A stretch of 64,000 nucleotides of DNA from Ginsengibacter hankyongi. GTDB taxonomy: Bacteria; Bacteroidota; Bacteroidia; Chitinophagales; Chitinophagaceae. Below the pieces are notes generated by a model. The model did no database searches. It worked only from the letters and a program-made list of their open reading frames with translations, and was not told the origin of the DNA. The position numbers were made by a program, and so were the translations under genes. Numbering within the stretch: the stretch's first letter is position 1; each line of letters opens with the position of its first letter. This document shows positions 25,224 through 34,900 of this stretch, piece by piece. The stretch is taken from contig NZ_VYQF01000001.1 of assembly GCF_008710285.1 (NCBI RefSeq), forward strand, positions 930,001 to 994,000, given 5' to 3'.

Positions 25224-27248
25224 TTATTGAACCGGGAACATCCGGAGCAACACCACTCCATGATACGGGATATTCGTTTTAAAAGATCCGTTACGCTCAC
25301 CCAAATCTTTTTGTCTCCATACATCTCTCAATTTCCATTTTCCTTCTAAACCAACTTTACCGAAATCGAATTCAAATAATTTTTCTCTTTCATCGCCCCA
25401 CCGGAAATACGATTGAGGGGTGGTGCCGTAACCATCTGTATTAAATAAGCCTGCAGCATAAGATCCATCTTCCATTGGCTTCACCCACAGTTGCACTCCG
25501 TCTTCTTCATTCAATAATCTTGCGGGCTTACCAAGAGGATCCTGGTTAATTGCCAGCACTTCATCATTAGATAATAAGTTCAATGTAAACGCGTCAAGTT
25601 TATCAAGCTCACACCCGATCAGCATCGGCGCAGCCAGCAAACTATAGATACTTACATGACTGTATTGCTCATCGGGCGTTAACCGCGTAGGGTGAAGTTC
25701 CAGCCCAGTAGCGACTTTCCCAACAACCATCATATCAGGGTCATTCCAGTGACCGGGCCCACCGTAAGGGCCCCATTTATCTAACGTAAATGCCAACATA
25801 TACAGATCGTTCCAGCTATCACGAATGTCGGGACCGGTGCGATACATATTGGATACCCGTATCCAATCGTTTACCTTTTCAAACGGAGCGTTATTAGATA
25901 AACTAAAAACAATATCTCTCCCCGACCGCTTTAATGCGTCCTGCATCCGTTGAGCAGAATTGACGTCTATGCGCCAATCATATTTCAAAAAATCAAAACC
26001 CCATTCCGCCATTTGTTTCGCATCATTAGTTTCAAACCTGTATTTGCCGATATGCATATAAGGCTGATGATTTATTTTGATAAGATCATGCGTTTCTCCG
26101 CCATGTGGAAATTCAGATGAGCCACCCACATAACTGCCATAACTCGAAATGTAAGGCGTTGAGTAAATACCGGCTTTTAATCCCAAGGAATGGATTTCAT
26201 CCACCATTTTTTGTATGTTGCTAAAGTTTTCATTTGGCTGAAGAGCATCTAACGGTTTCTCTCTCTTTCCCTGCCAGCTATCATCAATATTAATATAACT
26301 CCAGCCGTGATCGCGTAAACCTGATGTTACCATTGCATGTGCTGAGGCCATTACATTTTTTTTATTTAAACGACCTGCCAATGCATTCCAGCCATTCCAG
26401 CCGAGAGGAGGAGTGAGGGCTATCGTATCACCAATTTTAATTATTAATTCCTGCGTTGCCTCGCCAAATTTATTTTTCGCCCTTAATATTGCTGAATAAA
26501 TACCTCTTCGGTTAACCTTCCCCGTTATAACACCCGTTTGCCGGTTAACAGAAAGTCCGGCAGGTAAATTTTCAACCTCAAATTGAATGGGACGTTCACC
26601 GGTTGCGGCCATGGTATAAAAAAATGGATTACCCGGAGTGGTACCAAACACTTTTGCTGAATTAATCCGTGGTTTTTTCGGCGGTGCAGGAGTAAGAATA
26701 TATTTTTTACCATTATTGGGAATTTGCTGCGGCAAGTAATCATCATACATTTCTAATTGCGCATTGGCCCAATCACAATACGTTCTTTTATTACGTATCC
26801 CACCTATAGAATCAGTAACCAGTAAACCAAGTCGCTCTATCCCTGTAAGGTCTACCGTTACTTTTTCGGGAGCATCACCAATTTTCATTTCTCCACTTTC
26901 AAAGAGTATTTTTCTATCACCAATAACATAAAACTTAATGGCGATATCTTTATTACCCTTATCGTCGGCGCCAACGATTCCTGTAAACCGCTTCGCATGC
27001 TTGTTTAGTTGAAAAAAAAGAATACACACCGATTGTGCGCCTACCCCTCTTTCATAAAAGTTGCCATTAATATAAATTGAATCATGGCTATAATTTGTTT
27101 TTGCCTGAACGGGGCGAATGCTTTGAGAAAAAGATTGAATATCCAGGTCATCAAGCCAAACTTTTTTGAGTGACTGCGTATATGCGCTCGATGAAACAAA
27201 TATCGACATCAATAAAACAAGCCAAGCTTTAACCCTGGTTTTCTTCAT
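25224..27248 (-). CDS. NPCBM-GH27 alpha-galactosidase-type enzyme
   Basis: This 674-residue secreted protein has a signal peptide ending SAYTQ. An NPCBM domain spans about residues 28-170 (KKVWLDDLDIQSF, ERGVGAQS, GIVGADDKGN). A putative Ig domain covers about residues 190-275, and the GH27 barrel starts at PPLGWNGWNA. The nucleophile is D424 in FLKYDWRID and the acid/base is D474 in RTGPDIRDSW. Its ATG overlaps the GH105 stop by one base (TAATG), so translation is coupled. It is a clear paralogue of the enzyme at 30344-32377, with the same domain order and C-terminal text. The duplication suggests two related alpha-galactosyl (or beta-L-arabinopyranosyl) linkages. Confidence 0.9.
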   Translation of the reverse strand: MKKTRVKAWLVLLMSIFVSSSAYTQSLKKVWLDDLDIQSFSQSIRPVQAKTNYSHDSIYINGNFYERGVGAQSVCILFFQLNKHAKRFTGIVGADDKGNKDIAIKFYVIGDRKILFESGEMKIGDAPEKVTVDLTGIERLGLLVTDSIGGIRNKRTYCDWANAQLEMYDDYLPQQIPNNGKKYILTPAPPKKPRINSAKVFGTTPGNPFFYTMAATGERPIQFEVENLPAGLSVNRQTGVITGKVNRRGIYSAILRAKNKFGEATQELIIKIGDTIALTPPLGWNGWNALAGRLNKKNVMASAHAMVTSGLRDHGWSYINIDDSWQGKREKPLDALQPNENFSNIQKMVDEIHSLGLKAGIYSTPYISSYGSYVGGSSEFPHGGETHDLIKINHQPYMHIGKYRFETNDAKQMAEWGFDFLKYDWRIDVNSAQRMQDALKRSGRDIVFSLSNNAPFEKVNDWIRVSNMYRTGPDIRDSWNDLYMLAFTLDKWGPYGGPGHWNDPDMMVVGKVATGLELHPTRLTPDEQYSHVSIYSLLAAPMLIGCELDKLDAFTLNLLSNDEVLAINQDPLGKPARLLNEEDGVQLWVKPMEDGSYAAGLFNTDGYGTTPQSYFRWGDEREKLFEFDFGKVGLEGKWKLRDVWRQKDLGERNGSFKTNIPYHGVVLLRMFPVQ

Positions 27249-28399
27249 TACTTTATGCTATTAAGATTGTTATATTCCAGCCCGAACATGATAAAAGATC
27301 CAAGACCAAAACCTGTTCCCATTGTTTTTTTCCTGTTGAAGTAATAATTTTTATCGCCGATGCACGTACCTCCGCATACCTGGGAAGGAATTAGATAAGG
27401 CCCATCCATCTTACTTAAACTATATTGTTGTAATCCCTTATAGGAACGCTCAATAAGCGGCTTGTAAATTTTTTCGTTAAGTATTTTCATTTCAAGCCCC
27501 ATCGTGATTGCATAAGAAAACATAGCAGTGCATGAACTTTCCTGGAAGTTCAAAGGGTCTCCGGGAAAAATCGGGAGCTGGTACCAGTGGCCTGTTATTT
27601 TATTTTGAAGTGCCGGAAGATTTTTTAAAATTTTCTTAAACTCAACTTCAAGGGGTCGCCAGTATTTTGATTTTTTCGGAATTGTATGCAGCGCATCAGC
27701 GAGCGCCATCGTTACCCAACCGTTACCGCGTCCCCAAAACTGGCTGCTTCTTCTTGTTACACTATCAGGCCAGCCTGCCATGCTGCATTTATCATCATAG
27801 TTTTTATTATCAGCATCCCAGCCATGATACCAAAGTCCCCACGTTTTATCAGCTAATTTTTCACTATGTGCCTTAACCTGTGCAGCAAAATCAGCAATAT
27901 ATCTTTCATCGCCCGTAAGGCGATACATTTCTAACAGAAACATGCTGATCATATAAATGGTATCATCCCATAACTCAACTGTTTCTACTCTATGAGAAAC
28001 ACCACCGTTTGGCGCCCGCGGCGTTTTAAGAAAGTCGTTGTAAATATCAATTGCCTTGTTGCGGTATTTTTCTTCACCGGTTATTCTTGCCAAAAAAGCC
28101 ATACCAATCCCAGACGCAACCGCATTTGGATGTTTGCCATTCGCTACATTGTAAGTGGCGTCCATTGCAGTTTTAATATAGGCCAGGTATTTTTCTTTAC
28201 CAGTTGCCGATTTATAATTATACAAATGGATTAATGAATTTAAAAATGTTGCCTGTCCCCAATCCCATTTGTATTTTTCTGCAGGCATGTACACTTCTCT
28301 TCCATAAGCATCCACCGAATCTACCCAGTTTTGTGCAAAGAGAGAAGATGAAATGAGAAGGAATACTCCAATAAAAAATATTTTAATTTTTTGTTTCAT
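27248..28399 (-). CDS. GH105 unsaturated rhamnogalacturonyl hydrolase-type enzyme
   Basis: This is a 383-residue protein. The ATG at 28397-28399 is preferred because a GGAAGA ribosome-binding site lies just before it and the signal peptide (ending LFAQ) starts there; an earlier ATG at 28423 would overlap the upstream gene. The (alpha/alpha)6 fold shows YKWDWGQATFLN, HRVETVELWDDTIYM (catalytic Asp region of YteR-type enzymes) and SSQFWGRGNGWVTMA. GH105 enzymes hydrate 4,5-unsaturated uronic acid ends produced by polysaccharide lyases. Its presence therefore implies a lyase acting upstream. None of the recognised genes here is a lyase, and the unknown protein just upstream (28413-30347) is the obvious candidate. 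Confidence 0.9.
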   Translation of the reverse strand: MKQKIKIFFIGVFLLISSSLFAQNWVDSVDAYGREVYMPAEKYKWDWGQATFLNSLIHLYNYKSATGKEKYLAYIKTAMDATYNVANGKHPNAVASGIGMAFLARITGEEKYRNKAIDIYNDFLKTPRAPNGGVSHRVETVELWDDTIYMISMFLLEMYRLTGDERYIADFAAQVKAHSEKLADKTWGLWYHGWDADNKNYDDKCSMAGWPDSVTRRSSQFWGRGNGWVTMALADALHTIPKKSKYWRPLEVEFKKILKNLPALQNKITGHWYQLPIFPGDPLNFQESSCTAMFSYAITMGLEMKILNEKIYKPLIERSYKGLQQYSLSKMDGPYLIPSQVCGGTCIGDKNYYFNRKKTMGTGFGLGSFIMFGLEYNNLNSIK

Positions 28400-28412
28400 G
28401 CGTCTTCCATTT

Positions 28413-30347
28413 TTATTCCTCAATACCTTTTAAAATATATTTTTTCATGATGGGCTTTCCTAATTCCTTTCCATCCACATTAAAAAGAAAATCTTTTGGC
28501 AAAGGTGTTGGAAGATAATAATCCAATCGCCGCTTTCTTATAAGGTCTGCTTTAACGCCTAATTTACCGGCCGGAGTTAAAACAGAAATGTCTGCAACTC
28601 CATTATTGTTTGATACACTTACGGGTGCGGATAAAACGGATTGCCTGAATTTAAGAAAATCAGTTGCACTGTTAATACCTTCCTGTATCTTCCACCACAT
28701 AGCAATTTTTACTACTCCATTATCGGGATGTTTTAGTGTAATACGCAATCCTTTATTATTTTTTAAACTGAAATATTCCCTCGCAGGTTTATATTCAAAG
28801 CCATCATTATAAAGAGCGGGCTTAACCCCTTTATCTGCATTATCCCAAAGAATACGAAATGCAATTACCACATCTTCAAAGCGTGCAAAAAAAGTATTGG
28901 TTGTATCAAAAGCAATGCTGCGGCCTTTTTCCAGAATATTTATTTTTCTGTTTCCTATCCATATTTCATCAAATGCATTGGGCAAAACGATAGTTGAGTT
29001 GATATAGGAATTGATGCAGTTTTGATCTTTCATTCCTGCTACCAACATCACAAATTCATTTTTATTTTGAGCCGCCTGGATGAACGGCATCAGGTGCCGC
29101 GTTTTTCCCCAGCCACCATTTGACGGATAATTCGCAGGCATCAGCTTTTTCATTTTCTCCCCTTTGCCTTCAGCGGCCCACGTACCATAAGGATCGTCTC
29201 TTCCTTCTGCCACATAAGTGATGTTAAGCATTTCAGGAATCTTCTTACTGTTGAGATAAGCAACTAATGATTTATCATCAGGGCTATAGGTCTGATTAGA
29301 TGATGCGAGAGAAAATTTATTACCAACATACTCGCATGCATATGCATTTGGCAAACTGTCCCATCTCTGCACCACATACATTTTTTTGCCGTTCATTAAT
29401 TCCTTTTGTTGCGGAGTAAGACCTATCTCCTGTAATGCTGTAAAGCACACCTGGTTAAAAAGCTGGTCGTTTTTATTTTGCCAGCCAAGTAAAGGATTCA
29501 GATATTTTTCCTCCAACAGATCGCGGCCAAACACACGATTATAATCCCGGCTATGCGCCCCGCCGAGAAAGCCACCTTGTACATTATAATGAGCAGATAA
29601 ATCGGTTAGGGAAAAATTAATTGCGTCTGCGGCCTTCTTCTTTATATCATCATCATTAATATATTTATGAAGCAATACCAACGATTCAAGGTCAACACCG
29701 CAATAAGTAGGACTATCATATTCCCGGTTGCCATAACGGGCTACATGGTTCAACCATTTATTAAAAACTTCCCGACCTTCTTCAGTTGCCGCGGCGTTTT
29801 TATACACCTGCCCCAATGCTAACAGGTTCCACGCTTTCATTACATAAATATTGGTATAAGATATCCGCACGTTTTGTTTATGTAGGCCGATTAACGCATA
29901 TTGGAAAATTTCATCCAGCGCCTTTCTTGCTTGCGAAGAAAGCCTGTCATCAAACAATATTTTTATAAGAATCCCATATTGCACACAGAACTCGACATTA
30001 TTACCATCTCCTACATCATTATTCTTATCTGCCCAGCCCCAATACATGTTACCGAAACTTTGCGCCGTGGTATCTGTTACAATTCTCGATCTTAATAAAT
30101 GCAACACCCACAAGGTTTGTTCATCAGTTAAAAAATGGGTATCCAGCGCATCAAGCAAAAATAAAAAGCCTTCGCGGACAATCCCTTTTGGAGGTGATTG
30201 TTGCAATAGTTTCCATTCCCTTTCGAGTGTAGCTTTTTGTGCCAAAGGATCAGGCATTCGCGGTATATTAAATTTATTTTGATTTTGCGAATAGCCGTTC
30301 AATTGAAACAATGCCAGCAGGCAAATCATCCATGTAATTTTTTTCAT
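28413..30347 (-). CDS. Unknown secreted toroid-type protein, candidate lyase or hydrolase
   Basis: This 644-residue protein has a signal peptide (MKKITWMICLLALFQLNGYSQ region). I do not recognise the family. About residues 30-340 look all-helical, with Trp- and Tyr-rich segments such as GNMYWGWADKNNDVGDGNN, REYDSPTYCGVDLES and GGFLGGAHSRDYNRVFG. Residues 340-644 look like beta-sandwich (GVVKIAMWW, VADISVLTPAGKLGV). A helical toroid followed by a beta-sandwich is the layout of several polysaccharide lyase families and heparinase-like enzymes. Its ATG overlaps the upstream GH27 stop (ATGA), and GH105 follows, so it belongs to the same translational chain. A lyase producing the unsaturated ends used by GH105 is the best hypothesis, without direct proof. 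Confidence 0.6.
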   Translation of the reverse strand: MKKITWMICLLALFQLNGYSQNQNKFNIPRMPDPLAQKATLEREWKLLQQSPPKGIVREGFLFLLDALDTHFLTDEQTLWVLHLLRSRIVTDTTAQSFGNMYWGWADKNNDVGDGNNVEFCVQYGILIKILFDDRLSSQARKALDEIFQYALIGLHKQNVRISYTNIYVMKAWNLLALGQVYKNAAATEEGREVFNKWLNHVARYGNREYDSPTYCGVDLESLVLLHKYINDDDIKKKAADAINFSLTDLSAHYNVQGGFLGGAHSRDYNRVFGRDLLEEKYLNPLLGWQNKNDQLFNQVCFTALQEIGLTPQQKELMNGKKMYVVQRWDSLPNAYACEYVGNKFSLASSNQTYSPDDKSLVAYLNSKKIPEMLNITYVAEGRDDPYGTWAAEGKGEKMKKLMPANYPSNGGWGKTRHLMPFIQAAQNKNEFVMLVAGMKDQNCINSYINSTIVLPNAFDEIWIGNRKINILEKGRSIAFDTTNTFFARFEDVVIAFRILWDNADKGVKPALYNDGFEYKPAREYFSLKNNKGLRITLKHPDNGVVKIAMWWKIQEGINSATDFLKFRQSVLSAPVSVSNNNGVADISVLTPAGKLGVKADLIRKRRLDYYLPTPLPKDFLFNVDGKELGKPIMKKYILKGIEE

Positions 30348-32377
30348 TTCGATAATTTATTAGAAATCCCAACAGGGAACATCCTCAGCAGAACAACTCC
30401 ATGATGGTGAATGCTGGTGGTGAAAGAACCATTAAACACGCCTAAATTTTTTTGTCTCCATACATCGCGAAGCTGCCATTTGCCAGGCAGGTTTAACTTA
30501 GAAAAATCAAAAAGAAACGACCTTGGCTTTTCATCACCCCAACGGAAAAAAGATTGAGGCGTTTTTCCAAAGCCGTCTATATTAAACAAACCAACTGCGT
30601 AAGAACCATCCTGCATCGGCTTCACCCATATTTGAACATTATCTTCATCTGCCAATAATCTTGCAGACTTTCCTAATGGGTCCTGGTCTATTTCCAGCAC
30701 TTCATCGTTAGAAAGTAAATTCAATGTAAATGGATCAAGTTGCTCAATGGGACAGCCAATATTTAAAGGAGCCGAAAGTAAACTGAACAAACTTACATGG
30801 CTATATTGTTCATCGGGCGTTAACCTCGTTGGATGTAATGATGAACCCGTAGTAACATTTCCAACAATGAGCATATCAGGATCGTTCCAATGTCCGGGAC
30901 CCCCATAAGGCGCCCATTTATCAATAGAAAAAGCAGAGACATAAAGACTAAGCCAGCTATCGCGGATATCAGGGCCCGTGCGCCATGCATTGGTAATGCG
31001 TTCCCAATCTTTTGCCAAAGCAAAAGGTGCCGAATTGGATATACTGAAAAAAATATCCCGTCCGGAATTTTTCAAAGCTGCCGACATTCGCTCCGCAGAA
31101 TTGAGTTCAATATGCCAATCATATTTCAGGTAATCAACTCCCCAATCTGCCATTTGCAGCGCATCATTTTTTTCAAACCTGTATTTCCCGATATAACGAT
31201 AAGCCCGCTTATTGTTTTTTATAAAATCAGGATAGGCGCCGTCTTTAAAGTTGGAAGAGCCGCCTACATAACCCGCATAACTGGATATCCACGGTGTAGA
31301 GTAAACGCCAAATTTGAGTCCTTTCGAATGGATGTAATCAATCATTTTTTTAAAGCCGGTAAACTTTTCATTGGGCTGAATAGCATTATATTTTCCTCCC
31401 CGCTGTCCTTGCCAGGCATCATCTACATTGATGTAGGTCCAGCCGTGATTGCTAAGCCCCGATGAAACCATGGCATTTGCCGAAGCAATTACTTTTTCTT
31501 TGTCAATGCTTTTTGCCCATGAGTTCCAGCCGTTCCAGCCAATGGGAGGTGTAAGTACAATGGTATCACCAATCTTTATTACCAGGCGTTTTGTGGCTGT
31601 TCCAAATTTATTACCGGCCTTTAATGTTATTATATAATTTCCTCTTCGGGTAATCTTTCCCGTTATAATTCCGGTTTTGGCATTAAGAAAAAGGCCTTTT
31701 GGTAAATTTATTGCGGAAAAATGCAGCGGCCGTTCCCCGGTTGCAGCAATTGTATACAAGAATGGATTTCCCGGTGTTGCGCCAAATACCAGTGGGGAGT
31801 TGATCCTGGGAATTTTGGAAGAATGCGGAGTTAAAATGTATCTTTCATCATCGTTGGGCATTGGTTCCGGCATTGCATTATTCAGCATTTCAAATTTCGC
31901 ATTTGCCCAGTCAGAATAAACTCTTCCCGCCCCTGAATCAGCAATGGTCACGAGTAAGCCTAAACGCTTTATTCCACTAAGATCCACGTCGACATTCTCC
32001 GGCTTGTCTCCCGGCTTCATGTCCTTACTCCCGAAGAGAATTTTCCTATCGCCTATCACATAAAATTTAGATGAAGTGATAGGATTTCCCTTATCATCAG
32101 CGCCTACTATAGCGGTAAATTTCTTTGCCTTCCCGTCAAGATAAAAAGAAAGCACGCTTAATGATTGAACGCCAATTCCCCTGGCAAAATAAACTCCCTG
32201 CAACTTCATAGAATCGCTGCCTGCACTGGTTTTGGCAGATACACTTGGAATGCCTTCTGAAAAGTTGGATACAAGCAAATCGTCGAGCCACACATGATTG
32301 CCCTGTTGAGCATGAGCAATCGCAACTGCGCCAATTAAAATGATAGCGACAATAAACAGTTTTAATTTATAATTCAT
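30344..32377 (-). CDS. NPCBM-GH27 alpha-galactosidase-type enzyme (paralogue)
   Basis: This 677-residue secreted protein has a signal peptide ending IAHAQ. An NPCBM domain spans about residues 25-170 (HVWLDDLLVSNF, RGIGVQSLS, IVGADDKGN), then an Ig-like domain, then a GH27 barrel. The nucleophile is D420 in YLKYDWHIE and the acid/base is D470 in RTGPDIRDSW. The C-terminal sandwich ends near GVVLLRMFPVG, as in its paralogue at 25224-27248. It overlaps the downstream unknown toroid gene by 4 bp. The NPCBM module is expected to bind galactose-type sugars and keep the enzyme on its substrate. The pair may split work between main-chain and side-chain alpha-galactosides. Confidence 0.9.
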   Translation of the reverse strand: MNYKLKLFIVAIILIGAVAIAHAQQGNHVWLDDLLVSNFSEGIPSVSAKTSAGSDSMKLQGVYFARGIGVQSLSVLSFYLDGKAKKFTAIVGADDKGNPITSSKFYVIGDRKILFGSKDMKPGDKPENVDVDLSGIKRLGLLVTIADSGAGRVYSDWANAKFEMLNNAMPEPMPNDDERYILTPHSSKIPRINSPLVFGATPGNPFLYTIAATGERPLHFSAINLPKGLFLNAKTGIITGKITRRGNYIITLKAGNKFGTATKRLVIKIGDTIVLTPPIGWNGWNSWAKSIDKEKVIASANAMVSSGLSNHGWTYINVDDAWQGQRGGKYNAIQPNEKFTGFKKMIDYIHSKGLKFGVYSTPWISSYAGYVGGSSNFKDGAYPDFIKNNKRAYRYIGKYRFEKNDALQMADWGVDYLKYDWHIELNSAERMSAALKNSGRDIFFSISNSAPFALAKDWERITNAWRTGPDIRDSWLSLYVSAFSIDKWAPYGGPGHWNDPDMLIVGNVTTGSSLHPTRLTPDEQYSHVSLFSLLSAPLNIGCPIEQLDPFTLNLLSNDEVLEIDQDPLGKSARLLADEDNVQIWVKPMQDGSYAVGLFNIDGFGKTPQSFFRWGDEKPRSFLFDFSKLNLPGKWQLRDVWRQKNLGVFNGSFTTSIHHHGVVLLRMFPVGISNKLSK

Positions 32378-32397
32378 TTTAAAATTTCATGCCATTT

Positions 32398-33261
32398 CTA
32401 TAAAATATAATTTTTCCTGTCCTTAAAGGGCTCGTTAAAGAAATTGTCTGTCATTTTTATAAAATCATCCGTATGCTCATGCATTGTGCCATGACCGGAA
32501 TTGGGGACCACCCACAGATACGCCCGGTGAATATGGTGATAAATCTGCACCGCATGTTCTACGTTAAACATATCATGATCGCCACTAATTATTAAAGAAG
32601 GACATTTGATAGCCTCTAATGCACTAAACGGAATATTGGGTTGTCGCCAATCCAGCATTTTCACTTTCCAATGATTTTTCTCTTCTTCGGTTGTGAGAGT
32701 TCTGTTTATGTTTTCATCATAAAATTCCTTTTCTTTTAGCCATGATGAATGAACAACGGCTATGCTTGTGGAATCAGGAACAAGGTCAGCACCTGTTTCC
32801 GCCAGTTTAACCACTTTACCCGGATGACGCATAGCCAGCACCAGTGCAACGATTCCTCCATCGCTGGCACCAAGTACATAAGCAGAGTCAATATGCATTT
32901 CATCCAACAACGCCGCTTCGTCATCGGCGATCATTTCAAAGCTTAACGAATCCCCGGTATCAACGGACTTTCCCTGTGCACGGCTATCTGCAATAATGAC
33001 CCGGTAATTTTTTGCGAAATAGGGAACTATTTTTCCAAAAGCCTTACCCGAACCACCGTTACCATGAATCATAAGCAAAGGCATGCCCGTTCCATATTCT
33101 TCTGCATATATTTTTATGCCCCTCACACTATAATACCTGCCTGCCGCAGGATTGTCTCCATAAGGAGTGGCGGTATCAGCTATGCTTTGATTGGCCGATT
33201 GGCTAAATGCAACTGCTGAAAGGCAAAGCCCCAAAAAAAGATGGATCAATTTTTTCAACAT
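32398..33261 (-). CDS. Secreted alpha/beta-hydrolase (putative esterase)
   Basis: This is a 287-residue protein. The ATG at 33259-33261 is chosen because it begins a clean signal peptide (MLKKLIHLFLGLCLSAVAFSQ); an in-frame ATG at 33294 would add 11 residues. The alpha/beta-hydrolase fold shows the oxyanion segment MIHGNGGSG, nucleophile elbow GASDGG, acid in ISGDHDMFN and the His in PNSGHGTMHE. It sits in the susC-led run between GH28 and GH27, so removal of acetyl, methyl or other ester groups from a pectin-like oligosaccharide is plausible. It resembles the signal-less hydrolase at 53840-54628 in the VEHAV segment after the acid residue, so the two may be distant paralogues. Exact specificity is unknown. 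Confidence 0.75.
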   Translation of the reverse strand: MLKKLIHLFLGLCLSAVAFSQSANQSIADTATPYGDNPAAGRYYSVRGIKIYAEEYGTGMPLLMIHGNGGSGKAFGKIVPYFAKNYRVIIADSRAQGKSVDTGDSLSFEMIADDEAALLDEMHIDSAYVLGASDGGIVALVLAMRHPGKVVKLAETGADLVPDSTSIAVVHSSWLKEKEFYDENINRTLTTEEEKNHWKVKMLDWRQPNIPFSALEAIKCPSLIISGDHDMFNVEHAVQIYHHIHRAYLWVVPNSGHGTMHEHTDDFIKMTDNFFNEPFKDRKNYIL

Positions 33262-33317
33262 ATGCAGTGTTGATTTTATATAGCGTTCCGGCATACACGA
33301 TTTTTTAAATTATTAAG

Positions 33318-34856
33318 TTACAACGATTGATGAACCGCCTGTTTTATATGGACATCTTTTAATCCAGTGCAATTTTGGATGGTACAATCACCGACCTTAT
33401 CTAAAACAAAGGAAGGAGTAGCCGGTAGCTTCTGAGCTTTCACGTACCGGAAAGTTGCGACTGTTACATCGTCTAAAATAAAGGGCGGCCGATAATCATC
33501 ATTTAAAAAACTGATCGTGATATCATGCATCACAATATTTTTTACATGCCTTATAAAAAAATCGTAGGCAGGTATCACTCCAAATTTATTGGGGTCAGGA
33601 TATCTTTTTTCAAACTCTGGAACTTTAGTCAAAGCCATTTCTTTGCTGGCGCCGCCTTTATAATAAATGTGAATATTTTTCATTTCCAAATCTTCAATTT
33701 CATGGCCGGGAATACCACTGATGATAGAGCCTGAACTATCATCCATTGCATTGTAAACATTTACATTGCTAATAACAATTCTTCGGCAATGACCTACTAC
33801 CAGGCTATCCGGGGCACGCATCCTTGCACCAAGCCTTATGAAAAAAGGCGAGTTTGTAACATCTCGCATGGTGATATTGGTAATTGTTACATCTTCCAGT
33901 AAGGCTCCATCTACTGACTCTAACGCCAACCCCCGGCAATGATCAAATACACAATTAGAAATAGCCACATTTTGAAAACCACCATTTGATTCGGTACCCA
34001 TTTTTATCCTGCCCGTTGGCGCTTTTCTATAATCTGTTTTGTAAGTTCCATCCAACACGCTTCCTTCAAAATAGCCGCTCACAATACAATTGGTAATTGT
34101 TACATTTTTGGTGGGTCTTGTATAGCCGAGAGCAAACGAACTTTTGAGACAAATACCATCGTCTGAAGGAGAATTTACAGTGCAATTTGAAATGTGAACC
34201 CACTGGCAACAGTCGATATCCATTCCATCACGGTTGGTATCCATCATTACATTATCAATGGTTAAATGATCGACGCCGGTTGCCAAAATACAAAACCATC
34301 CGCCATGTTTTATTGTAACATCGCGTATGATTACATTGCGGCATGATAATAATGCAATGGATTTATTCGCATAATTACTTCCTCCTTTTTTTTCGCCACC
34401 CAGCAATCCCTTTCCCCAAATCATACCACTGCCAATAATGGATATATCATGCAAATTTTCTCCCCATATAAAGCTGTTATGAAAATGGCTGTGACCCAAA
34501 TCCTGGTACTTATCATTGACGGCAGGTTCAATTTTATCGTACTCAGATGAATCTTCTGCAGGAGCCGCAATAATGGTTGCGCCCTGGTCTATAAACAAAG
34601 TGATATTATTTTTGAGGCGAATAGAACCTGATAAATAATCGCCTGCAGGAAAATAAACCGTTCCTCCGCCTGCAGCAGAAGCCGCATCAATACTGATATT
34701 GATGGCCTTCGTATCCACCGTGCTGCCATCGCCTTTTACGCCATAGTCTTTTACATTAAAAAAAATATTTTTAACAGGAGACGCAGCATTGGTGACAGAT
34801 GAAATATTAATCAATACTAAAAAGAACAGGATTTTAATTGCCGGAAATAATTTCAT
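33318..34856 (-). CDS. GH28 family glycoside hydrolase, second copy
   Basis: This 512-residue secreted beta-helix protein has a signal peptide ending VTNA. NVKDYGVKGDGSTVDTKAI is the typical GH28 start. The catalytic triad of Asp is represented by N208-R209-D210 and D232-D233 (PSDDGICLKSS). As in the other GH28 here, the classic GHG motif is absent; RIKMGTESNGGF stands at the corresponding place. It lies 44 bp downstream of an unknown ~720-residue protein and 56 bp upstream of the alpha/beta-hydrolase. It probably acts on galacturonic-acid-containing oligosaccharides after import. Confidence 0.85.
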   Translation of the reverse strand: MKLFPAIKILFFLVLINISSVTNAASPVKNIFFNVKDYGVKGDGSTVDTKAINISIDAASAAGGGTVYFPAGDYLSGSIRLKNNITLFIDQGATIIAAPAEDSSEYDKIEPAVNDKYQDLGHSHFHNSFIWGENLHDISIIGSGMIWGKGLLGGEKKGGSNYANKSIALLSCRNVIIRDVTIKHGGWFCILATGVDHLTIDNVMMDTNRDGMDIDCCQWVHISNCTVNSPSDDGICLKSSFALGYTRPTKNVTITNCIVSGYFEGSVLDGTYKTDYRKAPTGRIKMGTESNGGFQNVAISNCVFDHCRGLALESVDGALLEDVTITNITMRDVTNSPFFIRLGARMRAPDSLVVGHCRRIVISNVNVYNAMDDSSGSIISGIPGHEIEDLEMKNIHIYYKGGASKEMALTKVPEFEKRYPDPNKFGVIPAYDFFIRHVKNIVMHDITISFLNDDYRPPFILDDVTVATFRYVKAQKLPATPSFVLDKVGDCTIQNCTGLKDVHIKQAVHQSL

Positions 34857-34900
34857 TTGTCATGGTTTTAAATGTTATGAGACATTATTTATGAGTTACG

